Below, piece by piece: positions 1-9,493 of a DNA stretch of 64,000 nucleotides. This DNA is from Alcanivorax profundi (GTDB lineage: Bacteria > Pseudomonadota > Gammaproteobacteria > Pseudomonadales > Alcanivoracaceae). How positions within the stretch are numbered: position 1 is the first letter of the stretch; each line of letters opens with the position of its first letter. The DNA is taken from positions 62,001 through 126,000 of the forward strand of contig NZ_QYYA01000005.1 in NCBI RefSeq assembly GCF_003597125.1. Reading direction: 5' to 3'. The position numbers and the translations under genes are program-made. Below the pieces are notes generated by a model that saw only the letters and a program-made list of their open reading frames with translations, searched no databases and was not told the origin of the DNA.

Positions 1-877
1 GGATGTTGGCATTGAGCTGCTGGTACTGGCCTGCGGCATCCAGCACGCCGATTTTCTCGTAGGCGGGCTCAGGTGTCTTGATGGCATGGGTCAGTGATTG
101 CACATACTCATCGAGGTTGTTGTAGCTGATGGCCAGGGAGGACTGGGCATTGTTCTGGTAGCCCAGATCGCTCATCCGCAGGCTGGTGGCATGGGGCTTG
201 AACAGGGTGTGGTCGAAGGTGTCGAGCTGGTGCTCGCGACCGGCCAGAAACGACTTGCACAGTGCCGGTGAAGCGCCGAACAGGTAGACCAGTAGCCAAG
301 AGTAACGCTGGAAATTGCGGGTCAGATCGAAGTAGCGTCGCGAGATGTACTCCTGCAATGGTGCGCTGTCGCCTTCCAGTACCTGGTTCAGTTTCCAGAA
401 CTCTTCCGGGTAGGAAAAGTTGTAGTGGATGCCGGCGATGGTTTGCATCTTGCGGCCATAACGGTGGCCAAGCCCTTCACGGTAGACGGTCTTCATGCGA
501 CCCACATTGGAGCTGCCGTATTGCGCCACCGGCACATCATTGTCCTTGCTGATCATGCAAGGCATGGAATTGACCCACAGCACTTCGTCACCGATGTGGC
601 TGTACACATAGCGGTGGAGTTGTTCCAGGAACTCCAGCGGTTTGTGCAGCTCGGTGGTGGCTGGGGTGATGAACTCCAGCAGGGCTTCCGAGTAGTCGGT
701 GGTGATGTAGGGGTGGGTCAGGGCGGAGCCCAGCGCCTGTGGGTGAGGAGTCTGGGCAAGGGTGCCATCGGTGGTAATGCGCAGGCTTTCCTTTTCGATG
801 CCGCGACGAATGCCGGCCAGGGTGGCGGCGGCATCGGAATCCAGCAGGGCTCGGATACGTTGTTCAAGTTTGGCCAT
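1..877 (-). CDS. gshA: Glutamate-cysteine ligase (N-terminal part, cut by window edge)
   Basis: Catalyses the ATP-dependent joining of glutamate and cysteine, the first step of glutathione synthesis in the cytoplasm. The reading frame starts at an ATG at 877 (MAKLEQRIRALL) and runs open to base 1, giving about 292 residues of a protein normally near 520. Hallmarks of the proteobacterial GshA family are readable: RRGIEKESLRI near residue 25, TTDYSEALLEFITP near residue 60, and further on YGSSNVGRMKTVYREGLGHR followed by IAGIHYNFS. It lies upstream of nothing visible here; tex ends 115 bases before it on the same strand. The family call is firm, but the C-terminus is outside the window. Confidence 0.95.
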   Translation of the reverse strand, partial: MAKLEQRIRALLDSDAAATLAGIRRGIEKESLRITTDGTLAQTPHPQALGSALTHPYITTDYSEALLEFITPATTELHKPLEFLEQLHRYVYSHIGDEVLWVNSMPCMISKDNDVPVAQYGSSNVGRMKTVYREGLGHRYGRKMQTIAGIHYNFSYPEEFWKLNQVLEGDSAPLQEYISRRYFDLTRNFQRYSWLLVYLFGASPALCKSFLAGREHQLDTFDHTLFKPHATSLRMSDLGYQNNAQSSLAISYNNLDEYVQSLTHAIKTPEPAYEKIGVLDAAGQYQQLNANI

Positions 878-992
878 AACAGGCAGTTCCGTTCTCGATA
901 TCCGGGTGGCACGGGGCGCATTGGGCCCCTGCCTACGGGATTGTGGCCCTACCATGCATGGTCAGGGCGACAATCACCAGCGGTTGGCGGGA

Positions 993-3338
993 CTATTTTC
1001 CCTTCTTTTCGGCCATGGCATTGGCGAGCAGCTGGCCAAAGGAGCCGGTGCCCTTGTTGCCCTGCGGGTTGCCCTGGCCGCGGTTACCGCCCTGGCGCTG
1101 GCCACGGGGGCCATTGTTGCCTTTGCGGGGGGCGCCGCCATTGCGTGCAGGGGTGGCCCCTTTTTCGGCGGGCTGGTCGTCCATGCGCATGGTCAGGCTG
1201 ATGCGTTTGCGATCCAGGTCCACGTCCATCACCTTGACCTTGACGATGTCGCCGGGCTTCACCACATCGTGGGGATCCTCCACGAACTTGTCGGACAGGG
1301 CCGACACGTGCACCAGACCATCCTGATGAACACCGATATCGACAAAGGCGCCGAAGTTGGTCACGTTGGTTACCGTGCCTTCCAGAATCATGGATGGCTT
1401 CAGGTCCTTGAGGGTTTCGACCCCTTCCTTGAAGACCGCTGCCTTGAATTCCGGGCGCGGGTCGCGGCCGGGTTTTTCCAGCTCGCTGAGGATGTCGGTC
1501 ACGGTGGGCAGCCCGAAATTGTCGTCGGTAAAATCCACTGCGTTGACCTTCTTCAGGAAGGGCGCATCGCCGATCAGTTCCTTCAGCGGGCGGCCATGTT
1601 TTTCGGCGATCTTTTCGACCACCGGGTAGGCTTCCGGGTGAACGGAAGAGCCATCCAGCGGGTTTGCGCCGTCCATGATGCGCAGGAAGCCGGCGGCTTG
1701 TTCAAAGGTCTTGTCGCCCAGACGCGGTACCTGTTTCAGATCGACACGGGAGCCAAAGGCGCCGTTCTTTTCCCGGTAGGAGACGATGTTGCCGGCAATG
1801 GTGGCATTCAGGCCGGCAATGCGTGCCAGCAGCGGGGCGCTGGCAGTGTTCACGTCTACCCCCACCGAGTTCACACAGTCTTCCACCACGGCGTCCAGCG
1901 AGCGGGACAGTTTGACCTGGCTGACGTCGTGCTGGTACTGGCCCACCCCGATGGCTTTCGGGTCGATTTTCACCAGCTCGGCCAGCGGGTCTTGCAGACG
2001 GCGGGCGATGGAGACTGCGCCGCGGAAGGATACGTCCAGATCGGGGAATTCGCGGGCCGCGGTTTCTGAAGCAGAGTACACCGAGGCGCCGGCTTCGGAG
2101 ACCATGATCTTCTGGATGTTGCCCTTGCTGGCCTTGACCACTTCACCGGCCAGTTTGTCGGTTTCGCGGCTGGCGGTGCCGTTGCCCACGGCGATCAGTT
2201 CCACCTTGTGCTTCAGGCACAGGGCCGCGAGTACTGACAGGGACTGGTCCCACTGGTTTTTTGGCTGGTGCGGGAAGATGGTGGTGTGTTCCAGCAGTTT
2301 GCCGGTGGCGTCCACAACCACGACTTTGACCCCGGTACGCAGGCCGGGATCGAGACCCATGGTGCATTTGGGGCCGGCGGGGGAAGCCATCAGCAGGCTC
2401 TTCAGGTTACGGGCGAAGACCTGTATGGCTTCTTCTTCACCGAGCTCGCGTACGCGGCCCAGCAGTTCGGTTTCCAGGTGGGTGTTGAGCTTGATCTTCC
2501 AGGTCCAGCGCATCACTTCCTTGAGCCAGTCATCGGCGGCGCGGCCTTGATGGCTCCAGCCGGATACGGCGGTGACCATGGCTTCACAGGGATGAGGGAC
2601 GGCCGTTTCCAGCTCTTCTGGCAGCACCATGGAGACATGCAGGATGCTCTCGTTGCGGCCACGGAACAGGGCCAGGGCCCGGTGGCTGGGGATATCCTTC
2701 AGGGCTTCGCTGTGATCGAAGTAGTCGCTGAATTTGGCGCCGTCCTTCTCTTTGCCATCTGCCAGCTTGGACTGAATCTGTGCCTTGTCCCAGAGGTAGG
2801 TACGCAGGCGGGTCAGTAGCTCGGCGTTTTCGGCGAAACGCTCCATGAGGATCTGCTTGGCGCCGTCCAGGGCATCCTTGGCGGTGGCGATCTTGTGCTC
2901 TTCATTCAGGTAGCCAGCGGCCAGCGCCTCGGGCTCTTGGGTGGGATCGTCCAGCAGGGTGTCGGCCAGGGGTTCCAGGCCGGCCTCGCGGGCAATCTGG
3001 GCGCGGGTGCGGCGCTTGGGCTTGTAGGGCAGGTAAAGGTCTTCCAGGCGTGTCTTGGTGTCGGCTGCCTTGATGGCCTTTTCCAGTTCCGGGGTGAGCT
3101 TGTCCTGCTCGGCGATGCTCTTGAGGATGGCGTCGCGTCGCTCTTCCATCTCTCGCAGGTAGCGCAGGCGTTCTTCCAGATTCCGCAGCTGGGTGTCGTC
3201 CAGGCCGCCGGTGACTTCTTTCCGGTAACGGGCAATAAAGGGGACGGTGGCACCTTCGTCGAGCAGGGCGACGGCAGCGTGGACTTGCCGCTCCTGACAG
3301 GAGAGTTCTTCAGCAATGATCTGTTCAATACTACGCAT
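993..3338 (-). CDS. tex: Tex-family S1 RNA-binding transcription accessory protein
   Basis: A 781-residue cytoplasmic protein of the Tex family, which binds nucleic acid and is linked to transcription and stress tolerance. Domains in order: Tex-like helical N-terminus (residues 1-190), YqgF/RNase H-like domain with [16 protein letters not shown] near residue 330, helix-hairpin-helix around [19 protein letters not shown] near 510, and an S1 domain ([17 protein letters not shown]) near 655. The last 60 residues are a basic Gly/Asn/Gln/Arg-rich tail, probably an extra RNA-binding segment. Length matches the family (770-785). It starts at ATG 3338, downstream of a strong terminator at 3396-3430, so it probably has its own promoter in the 57 bases between. 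Confidence 0.96.
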   Translation of the reverse strand: MRSIEQIIAEELSCQERQVHAAVALLDEGATVPFIARYRKEVTGGLDDTQLRNLEERLRYLREMEERRDAILKSIAEQDKLTPELEKAIKAADTKTRLEDLYLPYKPKRRTRAQIAREAGLEPLADTLLDDPTQEPEALAAGYLNEEHKIATAKDALDGAKQILMERFAENAELLTRLRTYLWDKAQIQSKLADGKEKDGAKFSDYFDHSEALKDIPSHRALALFRGRNESILHVSMVLPEELETAVPHPCEAMVTAVSGWSHQGRAADDWLKEVMRWTWKIKLNTHLETELLGRVRELGEEEAIQVFARNLKSLLMASPAGPKCTMGLDPGLRTGVKVVVVDATGKLLEHTTIFPHQPKNQWDQSLSVLAALCLKHKVELIAVGNGTASRETDKLAGEVVKASKGNIQKIMVSEAGASVYSASETAAREFPDLDVSFRGAVSIARRLQDPLAELVKIDPKAIGVGQYQHDVSQVKLSRSLDAVVEDCVNSVGVDVNTASAPLLARIAGLNATIAGNIVSYREKNGAFGSRVDLKQVPRLGDKTFEQAAGFLRIMDGANPLDGSSVHPEAYPVVEKIAEKHGRPLKELIGDAPFLKKVNAVDFTDDNFGLPTVTDILSELEKPGRDPRPEFKAAVFKEGVETLKDLKPSMILEGTVTNVTNFGAFVDIGVHQDGLVHVSALSDKFVEDPHDVVKPGDIVKVKVMDVDLDRKRISLTMRMDDQPAEKGATPARNGGAPRKGNNGPRGQRQGGNRGQGNPQGNKGTGSFGQLLANAMAEKKGK

Positions 3339-3395
3339 GGACTATTCCTTGATGGCCTGGCCGGTCACGCTGGGGCAGGCACGCTTTTAAAACAA

Positions 3396-3430
3396 AACGA
3401 CCGGAATCATAGGGAATGATTCCGGTCGTT
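3396..3430 (-). terminator. Rho-independent terminator read on the minus strand
   Basis: A perfect 15-bp inverted repeat (AACGACCGGAATCAT and its complement) with a 5-base loop. On the minus strand it is followed by TTTTGTTTT. It would stop transcripts arriving from the PilH-like gene or from the unexplained stretch at 3431-3806 before they reach tex. Confidence 0.85.
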
Positions 3431-3806
3431 GATAGATTGACTTGTAAAAGTGGCTGTGGCTTGGATTCAGCGGCTCACGGGGGTTAGGAGCCTCTGAATA
3501 GCACCTTGCATGCTCAGCGTGTCCTGAAGCGTGCAGTTGTTGTGTCTTGTCTCGACGGTAAGGGTGGTTCCCTTTCCTGGAGGCAAGGCGCAGCAGATGT
3601 GCGCTTCCAGGCCGCGCCTTTATGCTCGTCAGGGTACGTAGGGTCTTCCAGGCAGGCCGGCACTCGTTGTTGCGCTTCTTTCGAAGGCGAAGAGCCGATG
3701 GATGGACATGCACCTTCAAAATCGCGCCCCTCTTTACCTTTTGACCCAGTAAGAGGGGCGAACCAGCCGGAAAGACTGAGCACGCAAGGCGTTATACCGA
3801 GGTTCC
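3431..3806. other. 376-base stretch without a convincing gene
   Basis: Lies between the stop of the PilH-like gene and the terminator at 3396-3430. The open frames here (for example 3387-3719 minus and 3514-3783 minus) lack recognisable domains and have no good ribosome binding site. There is a 10-bp inverted repeat CGCCCCTCTT (3725-3734) / AAGAGGGGCG (3751-3760). Read on the minus strand it sits about 50 bases after the PilH-like stop and could act as a weak terminator. The rest might be an untranslated leader, a small RNA ending at the strong terminator, or decayed coding sequence. Confidence 0.4.
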
Positions 3807-4169
3807 TTAGCCCAGTGCCTTGTTGATCATGGCCACCAGTTCGGCTTCCACCGGGGGTTTGACCACATAGCCAAAGGCGCCCTGGCGTTCGCCCCAGACC
3901 TTGTCGGTTTCCTGATCCTTGGTGGTCACCAGAATGACCGGGATGTTTTCGGTGCTGGGATCGCGGGTGATCTTCCGGGTGGCCTGGAAGCCGTTAAGCT
4001 CAGGCATGACCACATCCATCAGGATCAGGTCGGGTTTTTCCTGGCGGGCGATTTCGACCCCTTCCATACCGTTGCTGGCGGTGACGACTTCATGGCCCTG
4101 GCCCTGGACAATCTTGACCAGGTTGGTCAGTTGGGTCGGGGAGTCGTCCACCACAAGAATTTTTGCCAT
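3807..4169 (-). CDS. pilH: PilH-like single-domain response regulator
   Basis: A 120-residue stand-alone receiver domain. The phosphorylation set is intact: D8, D9, phosphoacceptor D52, T82/T83 and K104. The stretch LNGFQATRKITRD and the motif VTTKDQETDKVWGERQGA are very close to the PilH/PilG type of twitching-motility regulator, which is phosphorylated by a ChpA-type kinase and has no DNA-binding domain. Neither the kinase nor other chp/pil genes are in the window, so it is an orphan here and the symbol rests on similarity only. The start ATG at 4169 is preceded by GAGGAGAGCAAGAG, a good ribosome binding site. Confidence 0.75.
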   Translation of the reverse strand: MAKILVVDDSPTQLTNLVKIVQGQGHEVVTASNGMEGVEIARQEKPDLILMDVVMPELNGFQATRKITRDPSTENIPVILVTTKDQETDKVWGERQGAFGYVVKPPVEAELVAMINKALG

Positions 4170-4335
4170 CTCTTGCTCTCCTCAATGCCGACGTATTTTA
4201 CGGTCCGGGTCGGCCCAATTCTGTTTTTTTATGTGTGTAATTCTATCAATCCCGCATCATAGCAGTCATCGGGATAAAGGTAAGCTGTCGAATTCTGGCA
4301 CTCAGGTGACGCAGAATGTCGCTCACGGGCCGTGG

Positions 4336-7300
4336 TTAGCGGGTCAGCGTGTGTGCGCTGCGCCGGGTCCAGAACAGCAGTGGCAGCAACACCAGGGCAA
4401 TCCACAGTGTCGTTTTCGCCTGTCCCCAGAAGGCCAGCGCCAGACGGTTGCCTTCCGGTCCGGCCAGCGGTGCCACCATGGCCATCAGCAGGCCCCCTGC
4501 CACCACTGTGAGCAGCCAGCGTGCGGCGCTGTATGGTGCCTGTCTCTTGCGACGCAATAACTGCCACAGGAATATCGCCCCAAGACCGGTCATCAGCGCC
4601 CACAGGATCCCGACAGGAATGGCCAGCGCGAGAGGCCCGGATCTGGCGGTTTCCAGTAGCACCGGTAACTTGCCCAGTATCATCAATAACAGCAAGGGGG
4701 CGAAGATCATCACCCACCAGAGGTGCCCTCCAAGCCCTTGCGGACCGGGTTGCTGGCGGTAGTGAACCGGATCAAAACGCCACACCTGTTGGGCCAGATG
4801 CCCCCAGTTGGCCGGAGCCAGTCGTTGGCCCATGCCACGGAAATGATCCCGTTGTTCCTCGATGATCATCAGCATGGCGGGGACAACCAGAAGGATGAGG
4901 GCGGTGCCGAAAAACAGGCCGAAAACGATGCTCACGGCCATGGGTTTAAGAAATTGTGCCTGCAGGGAGGTCTCGAAGAGCATGGGGGTCAGGCCGGCAA
5001 CGGTGGTAATGGAGGTCAGCAGGACTGCCCGCAAGCGCCTTACGCAGGCTTCCACGATTGCCTGGAAGCGCTCCATGCCCTCGGCGACCAGTTGTTGATA
5101 AAAGCTCACCAGAACGATGGAGTCGTTGACGATAATGCCCGACAGGCCGAACAGGCCCATGGCGGAAAACATGGAGAAATGAATGCCAAAGGGGGCGACG
5201 AAAAGGTGGCCAATCACTGCCCCGGTGAGCCCGAAGAAAATGGCCGTCATGATCGCCAGTGGCCACGAATAGGAGCTGAATACCCAGGCCAGCACGATGT
5301 AGATAATGGCTAGGCCAAGGAGTGCACCGGTCGCCATATCACGCAGGTTGTCGGCCTGTTCCTGCAGTTTGCCTTCGTAACCGATGCCGATACCGTATTT
5401 GGCCTGAAGCTCCGGCAGAATGCCGTTGTTGAGCGAGGCTATGATCTCATTGGCATTGCCCTGCTCCGGGTCCAGGTCGGCGTAAATCGTCACCGCCAGT
5501 TCGCCGTTCACCCGGCGCAGCAGGTCTACTCCCTGACGGGCTTCGAAGTGCACCACGTCGCGCAGGGGGATTGCTTCGCCCTGGGGGGTGATCACGGGCA
5601 GCCGCTCGATAGCACTGAAGTGACGGCGTTCGCTATCCGGCAGCATGACCCGGACTTCGATTTCATTGTCTTCTTCGTTATAAAGTTGCGCGAGGCTGCC
5701 ATCAAAGGCCGCCCGTAACTGGCTGGCGACATCATTGAGAGTCAGTCCCAGTGCGCGCCCCTGGGGGGTGAGCTGGAACGTCAATTGTTCCTTGCCGTAG
5801 GGCAGGTCGTCGTCCACGTTGCTGACCCCGGAAAACGTCAGCAAACGTTCCTGTAGTTGCAGTGAGGCTTCCTTGAGAATGGGGGCGTCTGAGCCGGTCA
5901 GCTTGACCTCGATAGGCTTCCCGGGAGGGCCCGCTTCCGGTTGCGAAATGCTGAGTTGGTCCAGGCCAGGCGGCAGGGAGAGCTTGTCACGCCAGGTCTT
6001 GATCAGGGTCTCGTTGCTAATGTCACGGTCGGCACCGACATACACTTCCACGACCAGGGTGCCATATTCGTCGCCGAACTTGTCCTGCCTGCCCCCGGGG
6101 TTGGGGAAGCCCGCTGCAGCACCATGGTGGCTGATAACCGTCTGTACCAGATGTCCCCCCAGTTCTTCGTTGGCTTCATCCAGTTTCTGTTCCAGTTGTT
6201 TGAGGAACTGGTCGACCTGCTTGCGATCAGTGCCGGAGGAGAATTCCACCACGGCGCGCAATTGATCTCCGTCGACATTGGGGAAAAAGGTGAATTTGAG
6301 CCAGCCGGTGGATACCACGGTTAGAGCCAGCACAAACGCGCAGATCGCGGAAACGGTTACCAGATGACGGTTGCGGATGGCCCATTCCACCAGTGGGCGA
6401 AAGCGTTCTTCGCGTAACCGGTCGAAGCCGTCGTCGATGCGCTTGCGCATGCCGCTGGCCTTGATCTGTACGCCACGGAAGCTGTGGTGAAGATGGCCGG
6501 GCAGGACCAGAAAACATTCCAGCAACGAAGCCATAATGACGCAGATCATCACGAAGGGTACGTCAAAGGCGATCTTGCCCATGGCGCCGCTCATCATTCC
6601 CAGGGGCAGGAAGGCGGCGATGGTGGTGGTGCTGGAGGCGACTACGGGCCAGAACATGCGGCGGGCACCGCCCAGGGCTGCACGGGTGGCGGATTCGCCC
6701 TGCTGTAGGTGCGTCAGGGTATCCTCGCCTACCACAATGGCATCGTCGACAATGATCCCCAGGGCCAGGATCAGCCCGAACAGGCTGATCATGTTGATGG
6801 TGCCGCCAAACAGCCAGACCAGACCCAGCGTGGCCATGAACGAAACCGGAATACCCAGCATGACCCACCAGGCAACCCTGGCATTGAGGAAAAAATAGAG
6901 GGTGGCGACGACCAGTAACAGTCCCGAAATGCCGTTCCAGAGCAGGGTGGAAATCCGTTCTTCCACCAATTTCCATGCCTCGAAATAGAACGTCATCTTC
7001 ACCCCTTCCGGGAGGGTGTGCTGGTACTGATCGCCCCACTCATGCACCTTTTCCGCCAAATCAAGCATGTCGCCGTCTTCGCCACGCATAACCTGCAGCT
7101 CGATGGCCGGATTGCCGCGATATGTCAGGGTTGCCTGGTCATCTCGCGGCCGACGCTCGATGATCGCCACGTCTCCCAAGGAGAGCTGCTGGCCATTTGC
7201 GGTGGTGAGCAGGGGTAGCCCGGCAAAGGTTTTTTCGTCTCGACGTTGGCCCAATGCCCGAAGCTGCTTGGCGGCATCATCCCGGCCAATGGTGCCGGCG

Positions 7301-7944
7301 GGAGTATCCTGGCTGAAATTGCGAACCCTGCTGCTGATGTCGCCCAGGGTCATGCGCAGATCGTGAAGGGTGCTGGCCGGTATCTGGATTGCCATTTCTT
7401 CTTCGGGCAGGCCGATGAACTCGACCTTTCCGATCCCCTGGGCCAGCAGTTCGTCTTCCATCTTGCGCACCAGTGGGCGCAATTCTTCGAGAGTGCCATT
7501 CTGGGTGGAGACCAGAATCGAGGTGACCAGTGAGTAGTTGGTTATTTTCTGGATGACGGGACGTTCAGCGTCCTGGGGCAGGTTGCGTACCGAGTCGATG
7601 CGTTGGCGGACATCATCCAGTGCGAGCCCCAGATCGGTACCGTCTTCCAGCTCGATGAACAGCAGGGACATGCCTTGCTGTGAACGGGCGATGAGCTTCT
7701 TGGTGTTGGGCAGTGTCCGAATGGCTTGCTCTACCGGGATGGTAATGGAGCGTTGCACGTCTTCCGGACTGGCTCCCCGCCAGGGGATAGAGACAGAAAT
7801 AAAATCGAATTCGAAATTGGGAAACAACTGGGTGTTGAGCCGCATTAGTCCCAGGCCACCGAGTAGCAGCATCAGGATCATGAGCAAATTGGCGGCAACC
7901 TTGTGTTCGGTGAAGCTGGCAATCAGACCGCGAGATTCGCTCAC
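4336..7944 (-). CDS. RND-family efflux permease with C-terminal membrane extension
   Basis: A 1202-residue inner-membrane permease of the resistance-nodulation-division superfamily, using the proton gradient to expel substrates. Family features: TM1 (residues 12-32), the VDDAIVVGED stretch in the TM4 region, two large periplasmic loops, and the second-half counterpart with SGIIVNDSIVLVSFYQQL. A normal RND pump ends near residue 1040. Here about 130 more residues follow from roughly 1074, with four strongly hydrophobic segments. The gene overlaps its fusion-protein partner by 4 bases (7941-7944), so the two are translationally coupled. No outer-membrane channel gene is adjacent. The substrate cannot be told from sequence; the closest type is the AcrB/MdtB-like 'efflux RND transporter permease' group. 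Confidence 0.92.
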   Translation of the reverse strand: MSESRGLIASFTEHKVAANLLMILMLLLGGLGLMRLNTQLFPNFEFDFISVSIPWRGASPEDVQRSITIPVEQAIRTLPNTKKLIARSQQGMSLLFIELEDGTDLGLALDDVRQRIDSVRNLPQDAERPVIQKITNYSLVTSILVSTQNGTLEELRPLVRKMEDELLAQGIGKVEFIGLPEEEMAIQIPASTLHDLRMTLGDISSRVRNFSQDTPAGTIGRDDAAKQLRALGQRRDEKTFAGLPLLTTANGQQLSLGDVAIIERRPRDDQATLTYRGNPAIELQVMRGEDGDMLDLAEKVHEWGDQYQHTLPEGVKMTFYFEAWKLVEERISTLLWNGISGLLLVVATLYFFLNARVAWWVMLGIPVSFMATLGLVWLFGGTINMISLFGLILALGIIVDDAIVVGEDTLTHLQQGESATRAALGGARRMFWPVVASSTTTIAAFLPLGMMSGAMGKIAFDVPFVMICVIMASLLECFLVLPGHLHHSFRGVQIKASGMRKRIDDGFDRLREERFRPLVEWAIRNRHLVTVSAICAFVLALTVVSTGWLKFTFFPNVDGDQLRAVVEFSSGTDRKQVDQFLKQLEQKLDEANEELGGHLVQTVISHHGAAAGFPNPGGRQDKFGDEYGTLVVEVYVGADRDISNETLIKTWRDKLSLPPGLDQLSISQPEAGPPGKPIEVKLTGSDAPILKEASLQLQERLLTFSGVSNVDDDLPYGKEQLTFQLTPQGRALGLTLNDVASQLRAAFDGSLAQLYNEEDNEIEVRVMLPDSERRHFSAIERLPVITPQGEAIPLRDVVHFEARQGVDLLRRVNGELAVTIYADLDPEQGNANEIIASLNNGILPELQAKYGIGIGYEGKLQEQADNLRDMATGALLGLAIIYIVLAWVFSSYSWPLAIMTAIFFGLTGAVIGHLFVAPFGIHFSMFSAMGLFGLSGIIVNDSIVLVSFYQQLVAEGMERFQAIVEACVRRLRAVLLTSITTVAGLTPMLFETSLQAQFLKPMAVSIVFGLFFGTALILLVVPAMLMIIEEQRDHFRGMGQRLAPANWGHLAQQVWRFDPVHYRQQPGPQGLGGHLWWVMIFAPLLLLMILGKLPVLLETARSGPLALAIPVGILWALMTGLGAIFLWQLLRRKRQAPYSAARWLLTVVAGGLLMAMVAPLAGPEGNRLALAFWGQAKTTLWIALVLLPLLFWTRRSAHTLTR

Positions 7945-9248
7945 TGTCCTTCTCCTGCTGGGTCACTTTCTTCCGGAGCAAGAGAGGGGGTGTCGGCATT
8001 GCTGCCGGGGGCTGGCTGTGGCTCCACAGACAGGCCCACGATGGCCTGGGGAAGCTGTGTGATCATCACGCGTTCCCCGCCATGGAGTTCGGGCGCCTTG
8101 AGCAGTAACAGTGACTGCCCGCTGTCCATGGCTTCACCCACAATGGTGGCCGGAGTGCGTTGCAGACGATTGTCGTTGTCGATGAGGTAAAGCCGGTTCA
8201 GCCCATAGAGCGCCGTCGCGGGCAGGGCCAGCAAATTCTCTCTGGCTGGCAGGGTGAGGGTAATGGTGATGGGCCTGCCCAGCGCTGCAGACGGGACGCC
8301 ACCGGTAAATTCAAACAGGCCATCGATGCCTCCCCGGGCGTCAGCGGCGTCACCGGCGAGACGTTTCAGCTTGAGTGGCAGGGTGCGGCCTTCCAGTATG
8401 GTGCTGGCGGTCAATACGCCCTGCAGCAACCCGTCGCGAACGGCGGGAAGGTGTCGCTCGGGAATCTGCGCGCGCACTTCCAGTTCGGTGTCGGCAAACA
8501 GGCTTATCAGGAGTTCTCCGGGGCGCACCCGCTCGCCGGGGGCCACGGCCACATTGGTAATCGTGCCGTCGAAGGGGGCTATCACGCGGGTGCGAGCGAG
8601 ATCCATCTCGGCTTGTTTGAGTTGGGCTTCTGCACTGGCAAGGCGCGCTTCCATTCGGGCCAGTTCATTGCGGTAATCGCTGACGCTGAGTTGACGCTGG
8701 GCAAGTGACAGATCCGCGCGGGCCTTGGCTTCTTCTGCTTCATCCAGTTGGATTTGAGAAACCAGTTTCTTGCCGCGCAATGACGCCAGTCGCTCCAGGT
8801 TGTTGGCAGCCAGTTGTGCCAGCTTTTGTTCCAGCGCCAGGTTTTCCTTGTCGCTGTTGAAGCGCAATCGAGTGGTTTGCAGCTGGGCTTTGGCCTCATC
8901 GCGGCTGGCTTTGGCTCGGTCGCGGGCGAGGGCGGTCTCGGTGTCGTCCAACTGGATCAGCAGCTCACCCTCGCTGACGCGATTGCCTGAGCGTACCGGG
9001 ATGTCGGCAACATTGGCCGTTACCACGGCGGTCAGGCTGGCGGCACGCGGGGACTGGACGCGGCCAAACAGTTGTATCTGCGGGGAGCGGGAAGCGGGGT
9101 CTGCCAACACAAAACGCACCCGGTCGTAGTGCTGCGGGGTGTCACGGGTATCGGCTGCCGGTTTGAATACCGACAGAAGCAGGATGGTGACCAAAGTGCC
9201 AATGATGACACGGGGAACCGGTGGAATCTGTTTCAGGCGCTCGCGCAA
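7941..9248 (-). CDS. RND efflux periplasmic adaptor (membrane fusion protein)
   Basis: A 435-residue HlyD/AcrA-type adaptor that would bridge the permease encoded immediately downstream to an outer-membrane channel. An N-terminal hydrophobic segment (about residues 14-30) anchors it in the inner membrane without a clear lipobox. A lipoyl/barrel-sandwich part (NVADIPVRSGNRVSEGELLIQLD) comes next, then a long helical hairpin rich in Ala/Glu/Gln/Leu (about residues 110-215). The second lipoyl half follows (VIAPFDGTITNVAVAPGERV), then a beta-barrel domain. It overlaps the permease start by 4 bases. It is transcribed divergently from ompR across a 245-base gap. The last 30 residues are Pro/Ser/Glu rich. 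Confidence 0.92.
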   Translation of the reverse strand: MRERLKQIPPVPRVIIGTLVTILLLSVFKPAADTRDTPQHYDRVRFVLADPASRSPQIQLFGRVQSPRAASLTAVVTANVADIPVRSGNRVSEGELLIQLDDTETALARDRAKASRDEAKAQLQTTRLRFNSDKENLALEQKLAQLAANNLERLASLRGKKLVSQIQLDEAEEAKARADLSLAQRQLSVSDYRNELARMEARLASAEAQLKQAEMDLARTRVIAPFDGTITNVAVAPGERVRPGELLISLFADTELEVRAQIPERHLPAVRDGLLQGVLTASTILEGRTLPLKLKRLAGDAADARGGIDGLFEFTGGVPSAALGRPITITLTLPARENLLALPATALYGLNRLYLIDNDNRLQRTPATIVGEAMDSGQSLLLLKAPELHGGERVMITQLPQAIVGLSVEPQPAPGSNADTPSLAPEESDPAGEGQ

Positions 9249-9493
9249 GGTGAATCCCTTATCGATAATGATTCTCAGGTGGCGTACTGTAACGACTTCT
9301 TCGAGGGGCGCCTAGAGCGTGTCGCGCGGCTTGCCCATGATCCATCATCCCGCCACGGCAATGTTTTTATACAATCTGGTCAGGCCATTTTCTTGCACGT
9401 TCACTGCATAATGCGTAAATCAGACCCTGAATTTCCTGAAAATAGCTGATTTCAATGCCTGCGCCAGTATCGGCGGGGCAACCGGGAGGACCT

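Noticed and set aside
762-2069. 435-residue plus-strand open frame opposite tex
   Set aside because: It is the antisense shadow of a well-supported gene; high GC and codon bias keep the opposite frame open. No domain and no ribosome binding site.
3387-3783. Minus-strand open frames of 110 and 89 residues between the PilH-like gene and tex
   Set aside because: The longer one runs through the strong terminator stem, and neither has family features; not called as genes.
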